DNA of 64,000 nucleotides from Tubiluchus corallicola (GCA_030141605.1 JAQGDQ010000030.1:775171-839170), one strand, 5' to 3'; counted from the stretch's first letter, positions 1-12,461 are shown. Notes: a model not told the origin generated them from the letters alone. Translations and numbers: made by a program.

Positions 1-2
1 AG

Positions 3-127
3 ATTAAATTTTTGGCTTGTTGCTTCTATTTACCACTTTACTTCGTGGGACCACTTCTTACATTTGAATTGTTTGAAGCACAAATGAAGAGACCAAATAC
101 TTTGTCAGCCAGGAAAGTCCTATGTAT
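3..127 (+). pseudogene. Fragment of a third HHAT-type MBOAT copy
   Basis: In the frame starting at base 3, about 41 codons read like residues near the middle of the downstream MBOAT copies, for example FYLPLYFVGPLLT and then FEAQMKRPN. This matches the copy at 1240-1365 almost base for base. The similarity stops abruptly at about 127, where an AT-rich sequence resembling a retrotransposon tail begins. The 5' part, if present, lies outside the window. It is either a broken gene or the last visible part of a copy interrupted by an insertion. It shows that the MBOAT family here is a local array of at least three copies. Confidence 0.75.
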
Positions 128-618
128 TTATATATTTATTGGGTAATCACAATTACAATCACACAATACAGACACCGATTATAAAGATACAATTACACAC
201 ATATACAGCGCTACAAAAAAACTATACAATATATATATATGCTGCTGGTATTTGTAGTTCTCAGTTACTTACACTTTAGCATTTTCTTCAGGCTTTATTG
301 TTTTTTAATGATGGTGAAGCTTTTGCTGCTTTTTAAGTCTTTTGCATTACATTTTGCATGTAATAATGAGATATTTCTATTGTTTGCGATGATACCCGGT
401 GGCTTGTTTTAATGCAATAATTATTAATAAAGAATAATATTAAATTTTGTTTGCTTTTAGTTTTGATATAATACCAATTTAATGCTAATAAACTCGTAAT
501 TTACTAAGAGTGCCATCTTTTCCTACTTTTCCATTTATGCCATTTTACCTACAAAAAGACCTACTGATGCTTCTATAATGCAGGTAGAACGATTGTTGCC
601 TATTTCAGTGAATGACCA
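128..618. other. Gene-free AT-rich stretch with repeat remnants
   Basis: No coding signal was found. The first 100 bases (TATTTATATATTTATTGGG, then AATTACAATCACAC) look like a retrotransposon 3' tail read on the opposite strand. Bases about 505-556 hold the motif TTCCATTTATGCCATTTTACC, which recurs near 19.7 kb and 26.4 kb. The 3' part must hold the promoter and 5' UTR of the MBOAT copy that starts at 619, but I see no clear promoter element. Confidence 0.5.
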
Positions 619-2185
619 ATGGCCAAATCAGCTCGTCCACCTAACCCAGCTTTGCCAGTTGTTGAAGTGTACGCATATTTCGTTATTTGGATTGCAATTG
701 TTTTGTATTGTTGCTATGAGTGCTTCATTTTGATGCATGAATACAGAAAGCAATTGTCAGAAGAAAGCTTCAGAAACAGTTGGGAAGTGCTAGAAAACCA
801 GAAAGATATCTCAGATCATAATTGGATGTGTTGGTTTAATTTTTTTGGCTAATATTACCATGGTGCTGTTGTCATATGATCACTGGTCGAATTGTGGACA
901 TGTACTTTTTTGATAGGAGACATTACTTTTATTTACTTCATTCTCTTTTTGCTATATGTTCCATATTTCCTCTGGTGAGCATTTTATATCTGTTTACTCA
1001 TTGTTGCATCATGTATTTCATGTCGTTCTTCAGAAAGCCAGTGCTCTGCTGGGCCTGTAGTTTAGCCTTGCTGACCTTTCACATACCAAAATTCTACGAA
1101 TTGCAAGCACTCTTTCTTCGACTGGACGGCATTTGTGACACGTTCTTGTTTATGTCAACAGCATTTATGTTAAATGTCAGGCAAACCAGTGCAGCCTTGG
1201 AATTTTCAAAGAAGCCGGAGAGGCTGTCAAAATTAGAGGACTTGAAGTTTTTGGCTTATTGCTTTTATTTACCACTTTACTTCGTGGGGCCACTTCTTAC
1301 GTATGAATTGTTTGAAGCACAAATGAGGAGACCAAATATTTGGTCAGTCAGGAAAGTTCTATATGTCCTGCGCGAGTTTGCTAGAATCTTTTTCTGGACA
1401 CTTGTGATAGAATTAATTTCACACTTTTATCACTTTAGAGCATTATCCATTGACCCGCCCTCAGTAAACAAAATGGGACGATGGGCACTGGTGGGACTGG
1501 CATATTCACAAGCACAAATGTTTCATATGTGTCATGTTGTAATGTATGGCATACCTGGCACTATTGCTTGGACGCACCAGGCTTGGATGGATTGGACGCA
1601 CCAGGCCAACCAAAATGTTTAACTCGAATGCATTCTAATATGTCCAATATGTGGAGGTATTTCGATCGTGGTCTGCATAGCTTCCTGAAAACTTACGCAT
1701 ACATCCCAATTTCTGGTATTTCTGGTATTTCTGGTAATATTCCCCGTAAGATCTTGGGAACTGCAGTCTGTTTCCTTTACGTATATTTTTGGCATGGTAT
1801 GTACAGCCATGTTCTTATCTGGTGCACAGTGAGCTTTATTTTCGTCTCACTAGAAAATGCAGCATCACTTGTGGCTTCAAAACAACTTGTCAAAAGATGG
1901 AAGGAGCAGTACTTAACCTCGGCACAGTATCGGAGATTGCAGGCAGCTGTAGTTGGCTGTCTCTGTCCAGTGAGTACTGCAGCAAACATTTACTACACGA
2001 TGGGTAGTGAAATTGGTGACTTTTATCTGGATAAAATGATTTCACATGGCACGCTACAATATTACGCCATATTGTGGTTGTCAGGATACTGTGTTTGCCA
2101 AGTTTCAATGGAAATAGACCAGTGGGAAACGAAAGTCTCCTGGTGGGATCGTGACAAGAGATTGAAGTCGTTCATTCTATTCTAA
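619..2185 (+). pseudogene. HHAT-type MBOAT acyltransferase copy with two frameshifts
   Basis: This intronless copy is collinear with the intact 509-aa MBOAT at 29343-30872. It starts MAKSARPP (619), shares ITGRIVDMYFFD and TSAALEFSKK, and keeps the core motifs FDRGL and the histidine motif WHGM (about 1790). It ends in a tryptophan-rich tail with SWWDRDK. The frame breaks twice. One base appears to be missing in a T run near 840-847, giving a stop at 850-852. Another is missing near 1566-1570, beside a short duplicated segment (GGACGCACCAGGC occurs twice at 1570-1610), giving a stop at 1620-1622. Otherwise it stays open for about 520 codons and includes both putative catalytic residues. It is either a young pseudogene, a functional gene with two assembly errors in T runs, or a polymorphic null allele. 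HHAT-family enzymes transfer a long-chain acyl group to a secreted protein in the ER; the substrate here is unknown. Confidence 0.85.
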
Positions 2186-2719
2186 CAAAACCGAAGTGGC
2201 AACTGATTTTGAAATCTGCTGTGGTTCTCTTAGAATCCTGTCTCCCGTAATAGACTACATATTTAAATATTAATATTGTTTATTTTCGTTTTTGGTCAAT
2301 TGCAATTTTGCAATTATGTTAATTGTGACCGCTTTAACTTTAATTATAACAATTTGTGTGTTTTTAGTAAAATATCCCGTGTTTAAACATCACGGTTTGA
2401 TTTGCATTTGCTAAGGTTTGTGAAAAGAATGGATACTTTTTTCAAGGTCATTTCAAGTCATTGAAGTTAACGCTTATGTTATAAGCATAGTTAGTAAATG
2501 CAGATTCATAAGCGTAATTTTTGTATTATAGCTCTAAATTAAGCTTGCACTCTGGTCATTTTCGGCAATTTATATATCAAACGAAATGCCTTGATCTGGT
2601 GTTTTCTCACTGATATTTTATTTCCGAATTGGGTCCGCTGGGAATAACAGGGGACAAAACCAAGTTAGCACATATTTCAACACAAGCGTAGTGGAAAAAG
2701 AATTTTTTTTACCAAATGT

Positions 2720-2798
2720 TACCAGAGCTTGAGGCCCCCAGTTGAAAGACCCTGCGCTGCAGCCTACGCTGGTCTACACACAGGATAATCCGGCCCTG
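2720..2798. mobile_element. hAT-like DNA transposon end (solo terminus)
   Basis: The segment ends with AGGATAATCCGGCCCTG. It is preceded by GCTGCAGCCTACGCTGGTC, which is closely similar to the last 60 bases of the element at 23637-23974. The terminal CAGGGCCGGATTAT (read on the minus strand) is a typical hAT-type terminus. The matching left end was not found nearby, so this looks truncated. Confidence 0.5.
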
Positions 2799-3293
2799 GA
2801 AATAGAAAAGCTGCACTTCAAAGATCTTTTTCAAGTCCCAGTGCTGCACGCTGTATGGAACACACAGGATTTCAGAAATTACGCCCCCCCCTTAATTCTG
2901 GCAGTTGTGTTCACCCATCGTTTCAACCTAGTACTACGCAGAATGCTAACTTTGTGTTCTATTGATTATAAGTGTATTATAAACAAAATCATTTGCTTTC
3001 TGCTAGAAGAACTTCTGAAGAACATTGACCGAAAACTGCTAGAGTACTACTTTTCAGTTCGAATTTATGGATTGACTTTAAATGATGTTGAAATGACCTT
3101 GAAGATCACCAGCAATATGGCCCCCAAACTTTTCAGAAACTTTAGGCGACCCATTGGTGCAGTTTCAAAAAAGGAGGAAAACATTTCAAATAGCAAATTT
3201 TGTAAAGGTAAATTCTCTAAAGCACTAAATTGGGAAAATACATTAACCCAAGAGGACATTGTAACCTATTACTACTTTGTAAATTTACTTTAA
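2742..3293 (+). other. 183-codon open frame of unknown coding status
   Basis: This is an open frame in AT-rich DNA whose first 19 codons lie inside a hAT-like terminus, so the ATG is unlikely to be an original start. The rest contains a leucine-rich stretch (FLLEELLKN) and a lysine-rich C-terminal part. I do not recognise it. There is no convincing splice site pair and no neighbouring exon. It could be part of a decayed transposon gene or chance. Codon-bias or RNA evidence would be needed to call it a gene. Confidence 0.2.
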
Positions 3294-5267
3294 TAAAAAC
3301 AATAAGAAATGGTATCAATAAAAAGCAATAGTCCTCCAAATCAGCCCTCAAAATTTTACTATCGTTATCTGAAGTGACTTTGTTTCGAATCTGATGACAC
3401 TGCTGAGAGATTGGAATCGAAACATTTTAACTGCAAACTGGCCTGAATTGATCCTGAATTGATCCTGAATTGATCCAAACTTTCTCAGTTCTTTCAAACA
3501 CGAGTTTTCTTAAATTATTTAGCAAGTCTTGGATTATTGAAGGGAGACAAATGTTACTAGTAGTCAGTAGTAGACAGTATAGCTGATCCTTCTATATTTC
3601 CGTAGCAACCTACAATTCTGAAAGTAAAAAAATAAAACTTTATACAGTGTAGACTGCAGTACTACAGTTGGCAGTAGTGTAAAAAAAACACTAAGTTGGT
3701 TTTGTGTGTATGGTAAATATTGAAAAATTGTTTGTTTGCTATTTATTATATCTGCTATTCACTATATTTATTGCTTGTTCGTTCATGTACGGGCTCATTC
3801 ACAGATAAATAAAATTAATAAAATTAATAAGCAGCTCTGTTAGAACCAGATGAACAAACTAATTTAGTAAAATTAAATTTGAAATTCATAGGACAATATT
3901 GATAAAGTCTATCGTCCCAAATGTTCTCCTGAAAAATCTGTTAGAAGAGGAAAGATGTGACGGGAGATAAGTCACTTGTCTAAACTTATAAGTTTCTAAA
4001 ATAACTCAGATTCTTCTGGAGTTAGAAGTTTCTAAGTGACATTGGTTACCTCGGCCGGTCTGAGCTTAGAAGTTGCTGAGATTATGGGTTTAAACATTTA
4101 CAATATAAATCAAGAGTTTCGAAGACAAATCATTTGTCTGGATATAGTAGTTTCTAAGACGATTTGCCTAAGCATAGAAGCTATATACCAAGATAAATCA
4201 TTTGTTGGCCTTAGAAGTTTCTAAGATTAATGTCCATTTTGAAAAACAGCACCTTGATTGATAACTCGAAAACGCTGGAGAGTTAACAAAAGAGTTTTGA
4301 TCCAGCCAAGAGTCTCTGCGCTTAGAATGGGAAGAGATTGCAAATTCGATTATACTGGCGTATCTAAAAAATAACGCCCTAGTTCAATGTGAAACTAAAA
4401 ACTATGGAAAGTTGGCACATACTTTGTTATTATAAAATTAGGGCCATGTAAACAAGCAATTTCAATAGAAAAATTTGATGACTTCGAATATAAGTTTGAA
4501 ATCTGCAAAGCGCCATATATTTTCCCATTTTTAGTTCCACATATAGGTACTCCTAAAGAAATTGAAGACCTGTGAGATTAAACAGAATCAGCATCTCTAG
4601 TACAAGAAATTAAAATTGGAAAACGCGAAATTACGTTGAAATGCCTAGTTTCTAGAAAATTCAGAAAGAATGCAAGTCGTTAGCTTATCTTCAATCATTT
4701 TGTCTAAACAGATGGATGAGCAGACTGACTAAAATATATGAACGAACGAAACAGCCCGATCTTGAAGAAAACGATGTAAAGAGTTTTTGTATAGAGAGGT
4801 AACAGTGTCTGCACCATAACGGACTTGTACTGAATTTACAAGATATAAACACTGTCCATAACTTACAGACATATACAGCGCTATCTTCACTTTCATATTC
4901 ATCACCCGCATGCTTTGGATGCTGCTTTTTGAGAGTCCAAAATTTCTGATTTCTACAAATAATGAAATATTTGAAAAGATATTATTATTTGACTCACCAC
5001 AATACTATACTATACTGAAAGTAATATACTGTACTGATTTTATTTAGTGTGATTAACTGAAGGCATCATGAAAATATCAGCACGAAAAGGGCCAGTGAGA
5101 ATTAAATAGGATTCACGGGTCTTATCTCCTGTAAACTAAGCTTCGTAGTGATGTAATTTGAAAGTATATTATTTAGCGACTAATCCTGATATGTCAATCG
5201 TAGCAAGTTGCAGTACTTAGTACCTGTCAGGGTAAATATAATACTATACAATGTTCTAGTTTGTACC

Positions 5268-8200
5268 TTAAAAAAACTTTAAATTTGCAACTAACCTTCC
5301 GAACTTTTCACCATCCTCCACGGTTTCAGGTAAATCCCAATCTGTAGTCTCTGGCAGAAAAAGCCCCAAAAACCCAGCGATGACTGCCGGAACGCCAAAT
5401 ATAATTAATGGTAGCTGTTCTGCATACATCCCCTTTAATAAAATAAAGGTTTTTTGGCTACTAAACATCAAACTCAAGCCATCCTAATTATAGATTTATT
5501 AGCTTAAATGAATCTTATCCCATGCAAACCCATGAGAACATTCCTGTTGGACGATGAATAAAAGAAGAGTAGTACTATGTGGCCTCTCTATAATGTATAT
5601 ATAACTCCATGCTCTTACCTCTTTAGAAATATGTAGGGTCTATAAATTTTTGCCATATATATTATCATGTGTTTACTTATAACATTTAAGTGTCGTTTAC
5701 CTGGCATCAGGAATGCGTATGCGTTATGCGGTTGAAGAATAAAATTCAATAGATAAAATTGGTTTATATTGTTTTCAAAGCACTTGTTTATCATTACTGC
5801 GTTATGCCTTATTCTTTCTGCAGCTATTTTCTATTGATTTCTTTTATACGCAGCTATTCCGCAGTGGATAACGCATAACGCATACGCATTTCCGATGCTA
5901 GGTAAACGCCTCTCTATACTTCCAAAGTTATGCATGAAAGTAAAGTTATATCACGTTGGCAAATTTTAAGTTTTCATAAAAATACAGTAAAACATTATCC
6001 AAAGCAGCTACTCAGTATCTAAGACAGACGAATTACAACAGAACCTAGGGAAAGTACTTACAAGCATTGAGATGTAGGGTGCGATAATTGCCCCTACTCT
6101 CGCACAAACTGAATTACTTCCTAGACCAATTGTGCGTAATACTGTTGGATAGATTTCACCACTGTATAGATACACTGTGCCAAATGTCATACTGACACAG
6201 AACTTGCCAACCGTAGCCAAGACTACGATAAATAAATCTGCAAGTAAACTTTTATTATTATTATTATTATATTATAACTAAATATAAACACTGTTCTATT
6301 CAGCTGGACTGCGCTTGTAAATAGTTTTTCTTAAAAAATCGTCAACGTACTCGTTCAGAAAAAGTACTTACACAATTCTAGAATGATACAAATGTTCTTG
6401 GTAAATAAATATTTGGTGTCACTTTGCCCACTTGTTTCAAAAATCATTTTAAAGTGAGTTTCGCATAAATAAAATAAATAATAGGTGAACATAATATTAT
6501 GAGTTGACTGGAAAATTAGAGGAATGCTCCAGTAATTACCGTTTTTGACAGGCAAGGCTGTTGATATGCAACTAATGCCCCCTATGAACATGAACAGCAC
6601 TAAAGTCAATCGTCTACCAAGGTATTTCATAGAGGCGGCCCCTAAGAAAGCATTTGGGAGCTCGACAATTCCTACTATGGCGAAAGTAATGTATTTGTTG
6701 CTGCCAAGATGTATGGAACTGAGAGTTAATCCGAAGTAAACCATTGACACCACAAACCTAGAGCAAAAATAGAGCAAATTATCTCCTACTGGCATAATTA
6801 TAATTCCAGACTTTTTATACTCATTTAGGCTTTTGCCAAAAAATTTTCGCCAAGTGACATCAACTGTAATATGAACAAAAAATGCAAATCTAATAAAACA
6901 GTCATTACTTTGAAATCTTTAACAAAAATCATAATATCAAAATTGTTGAACATGGCACAAGACTAAAGTTTGATGATTTTCGTACCATTCATACATCATA
7001 ACCAGTGTCTTCTTTCTCATGTTTGGAGTTTTAAGCAAATCGAAGAAGTTTGGTTCTCGAGCGTTTCCGTTATCGACCGTAATAAGATGTTTCTGTTTAT
7101 CCAGGGATAGGTTAAACTTTCCTGGAAATGGCTTTCCGTTTGTTTTAGCTACTTCACGCAGAACAGCCTCACATTCTTCACTTTTCCCTTCAGCATAGAG
7201 CCATCTTGGGGACTCGGGCAATATGCTGAAAAAAGTAACAGGTTGTTAAACACATTTTATACTTTGAGCACAAATTGCTGACAAATTCTGGGAGCTTGGT
7301 ATCGGGTAGCTAGGGTGTTAATAACTGGATCCACTCTTACATTATTGAAGATTTACTGAAGACTTACAGAACACTTAGCAAAAGTAACACATTCCAAGCT
7401 GAAGCGACAAGCTGCATTTGGCGCCAGTTTTTGAAAGCCCAGGCTATGAGTGGTACAAGGCAATACCCAACCGAGTAAAATATCCCGGCGAAGTGTGTTG
7501 TCCTGTTTCGGTATTTAGAGGCAATGTTTTCCACCACTGCAATAATAAAATTTGCAACTTTAAAAAGATACAGTGTTAATCACAAGTTCAATATATCTTC
7601 TCGTTCAAATTTTCATTTTTGTGTTGAAAACGATAGTACTAAAGCAGTACAGATATCGGAAGACAAGAGCGTGTAAATAAGTAAAAATTTAGACATAGAT
7701 AACAACAATTCAACCGAGACCAATAAGATTACACTTTCTTATTTTTAATCAAAGGCTTTCGTGGGCTCTTTTCGTTGTCCACTGCAAGTCAGAAAAGTAG
7801 TTCCCTGTGTAAATACTTATCTATTTACAAGTTCCCGTCTTCTGAGGTCTGCACTATTTTAGTACTGTTTTTCGAAACAGAAATGAAAAAGTGAACGAAA
7901 CCATTTTTGCAGCTCAAGTGTCTCCTTCGACAAACACTTTTAATATCACAATTACTGCTGTAAAAGCCAAGCTAGTAAATTGACTATTGCACTGAGAAGC
8001 GTAATGATTTTTCTTGTAATATAAATTACTGTGTTAATGTAAAAATATGGATGTTGTGCAAATTAGTTCTCTACAAATACGCATCTAGTTGCTTTTCTAA
8101 AATGATTCTTGTTTCCAAATACCAACCATAAGTGAAAAAGCAAGTGATGCCACCAGCTGAAGAGGCACCGACACAAACACGCAGGAGTGAAAAGACAGCA

Positions 8201-11200
8201 TAACTACTAGAGAATACTAAGGCATTGCTGGTAATGGTATGTAGCAGCAGAGTAAGACCAATGGCTGTCCGTCTTCCAAACCTAAAGATAAATAAACAGT
8301 ATAATCTTAAAGCCTCAGATTTAACGTAAAGAGCCACTTGTCTGCCAGCAAACTCGCAGGTGCGAACAGCAACTTTACGAGTTACTGTCAGTAAGTCATT
8401 GCAAACTTTCTGACGGTACTGCGAGTTATTTTTCTGTGAGTTACTGTCTAGTGTGAACGCCATATCGAGCTATTCTCGACACTTTTCGCACATTTCAACT
8501 CGCACTTACTGTCTTAGAGTAACTCATCGCAAGTTTTGCTCTCTGGTCCGAACACAATTGTGAGTTACTTGGCGAGTTAACTTAGCGAGAAAATTCACTA
8601 GTCTGAACGCGACACTTCGAATGAACTTGGCGAGTGGCGTAACGGAGCCTTCAGACAGGTAAATTTTTTCGCTAAGTTAAATCGCCAAGTAACTCGTAAG
8701 CGTGTTCAATTAGTGTCAGAGAGTTTGCAATTTGTTGCCGACAGTAACTCGCAAAACAGTTCACACTTGAAGTTTGTTGCCAGACAGAAAACTTGCTAGT
8801 CTAAACACGTACGTTGTTAAAGTGTAAAAATATACAGCAAATGCTCATTTAGTATGGCTCCAGATATGTTACTAATGATTTGTATCAGGATATGAGGCAA
8901 TACTTCTATGTGACTTAAGTTGTCATCGTTGATTTTATAAACAGGGACATGTGAAGCAAATTTCCAAGAATGCGAAACATGATCTTGCTATACAGAGGCT
9001 AGGCGGCCCGATCATTACACCAGGCCAAAAAATTCAGGCTTGGTAAATGTTTTAATGTCTTAAAAGACAACAAATGGACTTAAATCAAACCCGCGAATGT
9101 TAGAAGATGCTTCAGAAATTTCTCAAGCCTATAGCGTGAAACTTACTCTCATCTTAATGACACGTATATGTACAATAGCATTGAGAAACAACAGTTTTAG
9201 CGGCACTAAGATACTTTTCAATGTTAAATCAGCAAAGCGAAACGAAAAGTGACCCTGTTAGTTGGATCATAACAAACGATATTTCTACAAAAAGTACTGA
9301 AGAATTTGCGGGTGGCAAGTAAATGACAGAATGACTGAATGGCAAAATTGGCTAATTGATGCCACAGCCGTCAAGATTTGAAAAAAATGGGGTGCAACAA
9401 ATAACTTTCGCAACACAATCAGCAACACAAGTAGATATTTGAGTATGGCACTGACAATCTGAATAAGCTTTCAAAATTTGGCAGTGTTACAGGCGATGAT
9501 ACCGGCTGGTAAATTGCTTTAGAATGGTCAGTTTTCAGATATATGTTTCATAAGTCAAAATAGTATGCAGGACTAGATATAAATTTATGGTTGATTGAGA
9601 AAAAAGTGGAAGCTAAAAATGGATGTTAAAAACAGGTAGGATAGGATACGTATAGTCCAGAAGATCCAATGATGATGCGGATTGCTGACGCGTGCTTGAT
9701 AGGTAGCTCTCAAGAAAGGTGAACAACTTAAACGATAGAAAGCTATTCCAATGTGTATCCTGCTTGTACCTGATAAACACAGTAGTGTCTAAACACCTCT
9801 TTTTATTCATATGCTTGATCATTTCTGTTCAAACTTAATGTAGCCACTTACCAGTCCTGTACAACTCATTTGTAATAAAAGTGTCAGTTTGGGTGGTTTA
9901 CACAGGTTTGGATACTTCAGTAGAAAGGCATCTGCTTACAGTTCAAGGTATAGTGCGTAAGTTGATTACTGTAGCAATAATGTGGACTTTAATTTAGTCC
10001 ACTTCAAAGGTCAATCGATGTACTTACTAAACTCATCCAAAAATTTGAACATTGCGCTGATCGATAGCCAGGGCACACAACGTCCAGTTTATATATATTA
10101 TCTTTATTCGCACATGAATTTAGAATTACAGTGCACACATAAAAAAGTTAAAAACAGATTACAAAAATATCTACAATTAAAACACCTACAGTTAATAGAA
10201 AAATAAAAATAAATGTCTAAAGAAGACGCAAATAAAATCACACATTAGTTAACACATATTTCATTAATAACGTAGTCAGCATCATTTGACTCAAGTGTAG
10301 TATATTATATAGTGTAGTATATTTTCACGCGTCATTTCTTTTAAGACGCTAACTTTACTTTTAATATCAACAGGAATATTCTTATAGTAATTATTTAAAA
10401 TATCACTACATAGATACGCCAAATTATGACCCACAGTTCTGCCAGAGCATAAGTTTTTAGTAACATAGCTACAAAAAGACGAAAACGGGTTACAAATAGC
10501 AGTGTGAGCCAAGTTTGCAAATTTGCTGACTCTTAAAACTGATTAAAACTGAGCATATCCCAAACAACTTGTATAGTAATTTACAATCTTGCAGCCTACG
10601 TCACTTTTTTCAGTTTGTCAAATACGCCATCAATGTACAAAGCAAATAAAACGCAACTGATATAAACAAAAATTATATCTAATTAAAATGATGACTAACT
10701 AATTTTTGCCGAAAAAACTCATTCGGAAATTACTTCACATGAGTGCACTTGACTTTTTTTTCATTCACTGTAGTGCCTTATAAGTTGAAGCCCAGGCCTT
10801 AATGGCGGAACTTATTGGTAGAGCCAAAATCTAGCTATTTAAGAAGGATGGTTACGTAGTAGAGATGTGTTTGCTGCTAAAGTAGTAGCCTGAGATATTA
10901 TGTCATATGACACTAGGCAGAAACTGTTTTTCCTGCATTCACTCAGTTATTGACCAAACAGGCTATACACCATGACGCTACACACCTGTTCTCTTTTTAT
11001 GGGGTATACACTGAGTTACAATGGATTGTGCTGAATTCAAATGTACTTATAGTGCAAGTGTGAACAATAAAGTTTTGCTGAGGTAGCGAGTATACACGGC
11101 TTAGCGCTAATGTTTTATGTAAGCTCGGATTACCTCTAAAACCCCAAATGTTGCTGATTGGCCAAATAAAAGCAATATGCGAGCAACTCTACATTTAGTA

Positions 11201-12461
11201 AGAGTTTGGTGCATGTATTACGTTGGTTTTTAACTAGTGTTAAGTAGCAAAATGTTCAGTGTTATCAACCCACAGGACTGTAAGACAATGGCATCAATCA
11301 AATAGATTTTTCAAAGTTCAAAACATACTTATCAGAAAGAGAGCCAAAGCCGACGCATCCAAAGAGAAATCCAAGCATGTAGAAACTTTGACCACTTGCT
11401 GCAAGCCAATCCTTTCCACAGACAAGATCCCACTAAATTAAGGGCACTATAAACAACTCATCTTCATCAAATATTTGCATGAATTGCGTTAGATAATAAT
11501 AATAACCTTGTAATTAAAGAATATTATTATGCTTATTTGGTCTAAATAAACACTTAATTAAAAATAATTATGATTGAATTCATACAAGGCCATTGTCATA
11601 ATTATGATAGTCACCTTCATCATCACCATCATTATCATCATCAACATCATCATCATCGTCGTCGTCGTCGTCGTCATGACCATCAGGTGTTCATTAATTA
11701 TTTATTGATTCAAAGACAAGTTCTGTGGCTGTCAATGACATTAATTATTAATTCCGTATACTTTACATACATAATTGTGCACTGCTAAGACTATGCACTA
11801 CTTATGCTCACTGTTTATTATAATAGGAGAATTTATAAATAATTAACAACCTCTGTAAGTTAAATAGGTAATTCCTTTTCAATAAAAATTTAGATCTGCA
11901 TTCTATAAGTAGAGACCCTATGTGCGTATGTGTATTTCTGTACATATAACTTACTTCAGTGACCACTGTAATATCATCTGGTTCTACTTCATACACCCAG
12001 CCATCTCGACAGGTAGATGTCTTATTAGATTCGTAAAAATGTGGTGGTACCAGGACAGTGCTTCCACTTCTTTCGTAAGACGGCACCTGATGATATGGTC
12101 TTTCTGCATACACCCTGCATTTTGAATACGTAAATTCGTTCTTTTGCTTCTCAAGCGGTATTGAAAGATTTTTCTGCATGTCATACGGCAAGTACACTAG
12201 TTCCGGTACTTTGCACCAGTAACTTTTCGGGGTGTACCCAAGAAAAGGCATGAGAGTATTCTGCATTGACAATGAAATAAGAAAGAAACAGTAGCAAGCG
12301 ACTACTTTACAATGCCATTTTCCAAAACTACCAATGTGAGTGATAATTGCATCAAAATGTTTGAGTTCATCTACTGCACTTCTACCGACTTCTTCAGAAT
12401 CAGTGCAATTTTTGTCTGGCACTTGTTTGCTGTCTTCTGTGAGATTCTTAACAGAAGCCAT
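5268..12461 (-). CDS. SLC22-type organic ion transporter (MFS), 8 exons
   Basis: This is a complete MFS transporter of the SLC22 (organic cation/carnitine/anion) family, about 577 aa. Such proteins sit in the plasma membrane; the substrate cannot be told from sequence. Exons (minus strand): 12461-11955, 11432-11329, 8281-8127, 7536-7368, 7225-6986, 6757-6540, 6237-6062, 5432-5268. All phases match. The start is [10 protein letters not shown]. After TM1 (about residues 60-80) comes the large extracellular loop with cysteines and the N-glycosylation sequons NLS and NKT. Then come GKDW, the MFS signature GSLSDKFGRR spanning the exon 2/3 junction, [11 protein letters not shown] after TM6, and [15 protein letters not shown] (TM10-11). 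The end is [16 protein letters not shown], then KFGR. A splice donor (GGAAG/gttag, 5296) might send the last residues to another exon, but read-through gives a stop at 5268-5270 and a poly(A) signal near 5040. Introns carry MITE-like elements at 5694-5908 and 8320-8825. Confidence 0.93.
5694..5908. mobile_element. MITE with about 36-bp terminal inverted repeats
   Basis: The left end CGTTTACCTGGCATCAGG, continuing GAATGCGTATGCGTTATGC, is mirrored at the right end (GCATAACGCATACGC, then GATGCTAGGTAAACG). The spacing of about 215 bp, the absence of an ORF and the position in the last intron of the SLC22 gene fit a non-autonomous DNA transposon. A related interior (GGTTTATATTG, then TTTCAA) recurs at 15459-15500. 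Confidence 0.75.
8320..8825. mobile_element. Fold-back element in intron 2 of the SLC22 gene
   Basis: It is a long imperfect palindrome centred near 8625. GAGTTACTTGGCGAGTTAAC, continuing TTAGCGA, in the left arm is reversed as TCGCTAAGTTAAATCGCCAA, continuing GTAACTC, in the right arm. The core words GAGTTACT and GTCTGAACGC are repeated many times in both orientations. It has no coding capacity. This is the form of a fold-back transposon or a MITE with internal repeats. A related fragment (CTCGCCAAGTAAATTCGCC) is at about 20293. Confidence 0.6.
11600..11676. repeat. ATC/TCG trinucleotide microsatellite
   Basis: This is an interrupted (ATC)n array that switches to (GTC)n. It lies in intron 1 of the SLC22 gene (11433-11954). 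The histidine- and arginine-rich frame it creates is not a gene. Confidence 0.85.

Larger units (their letters stand above)
2186..5267. other. Spacer between the MBOAT copy and the SLC22 transporter
   Basis: It contains the 3' UTR of the MBOAT copy, the end of a hAT-like element (to 2798), and a 183-codon open frame of unknown status (2742-3293). It also holds a short triplication of CTGAATTGATC (about 3440-3475), a decayed repeat built on a palindromic CTTAGAAGTTTCTAAG core (3965-4225), and the 3' UTR of the minus-strand SLC22 gene. A minus-strand AATAAA (TTTATT at about 5039-5044) is a plausible poly(A) signal for that gene. Confidence 0.5.

Noticed and set aside
4729-4911. Separate last exon of the SLC22 gene
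   Set aside because: The frame after the possible acceptor at about 4920 does not continue the exon 8 phase convincingly. The read-through stop at 5268 and the AATAAA near 5040 explain the 3' end better.
11570-11788. His/Arg-rich frame
   Set aside because: Arises from the ATC/TCG microsatellite in SLC22 intron 1.
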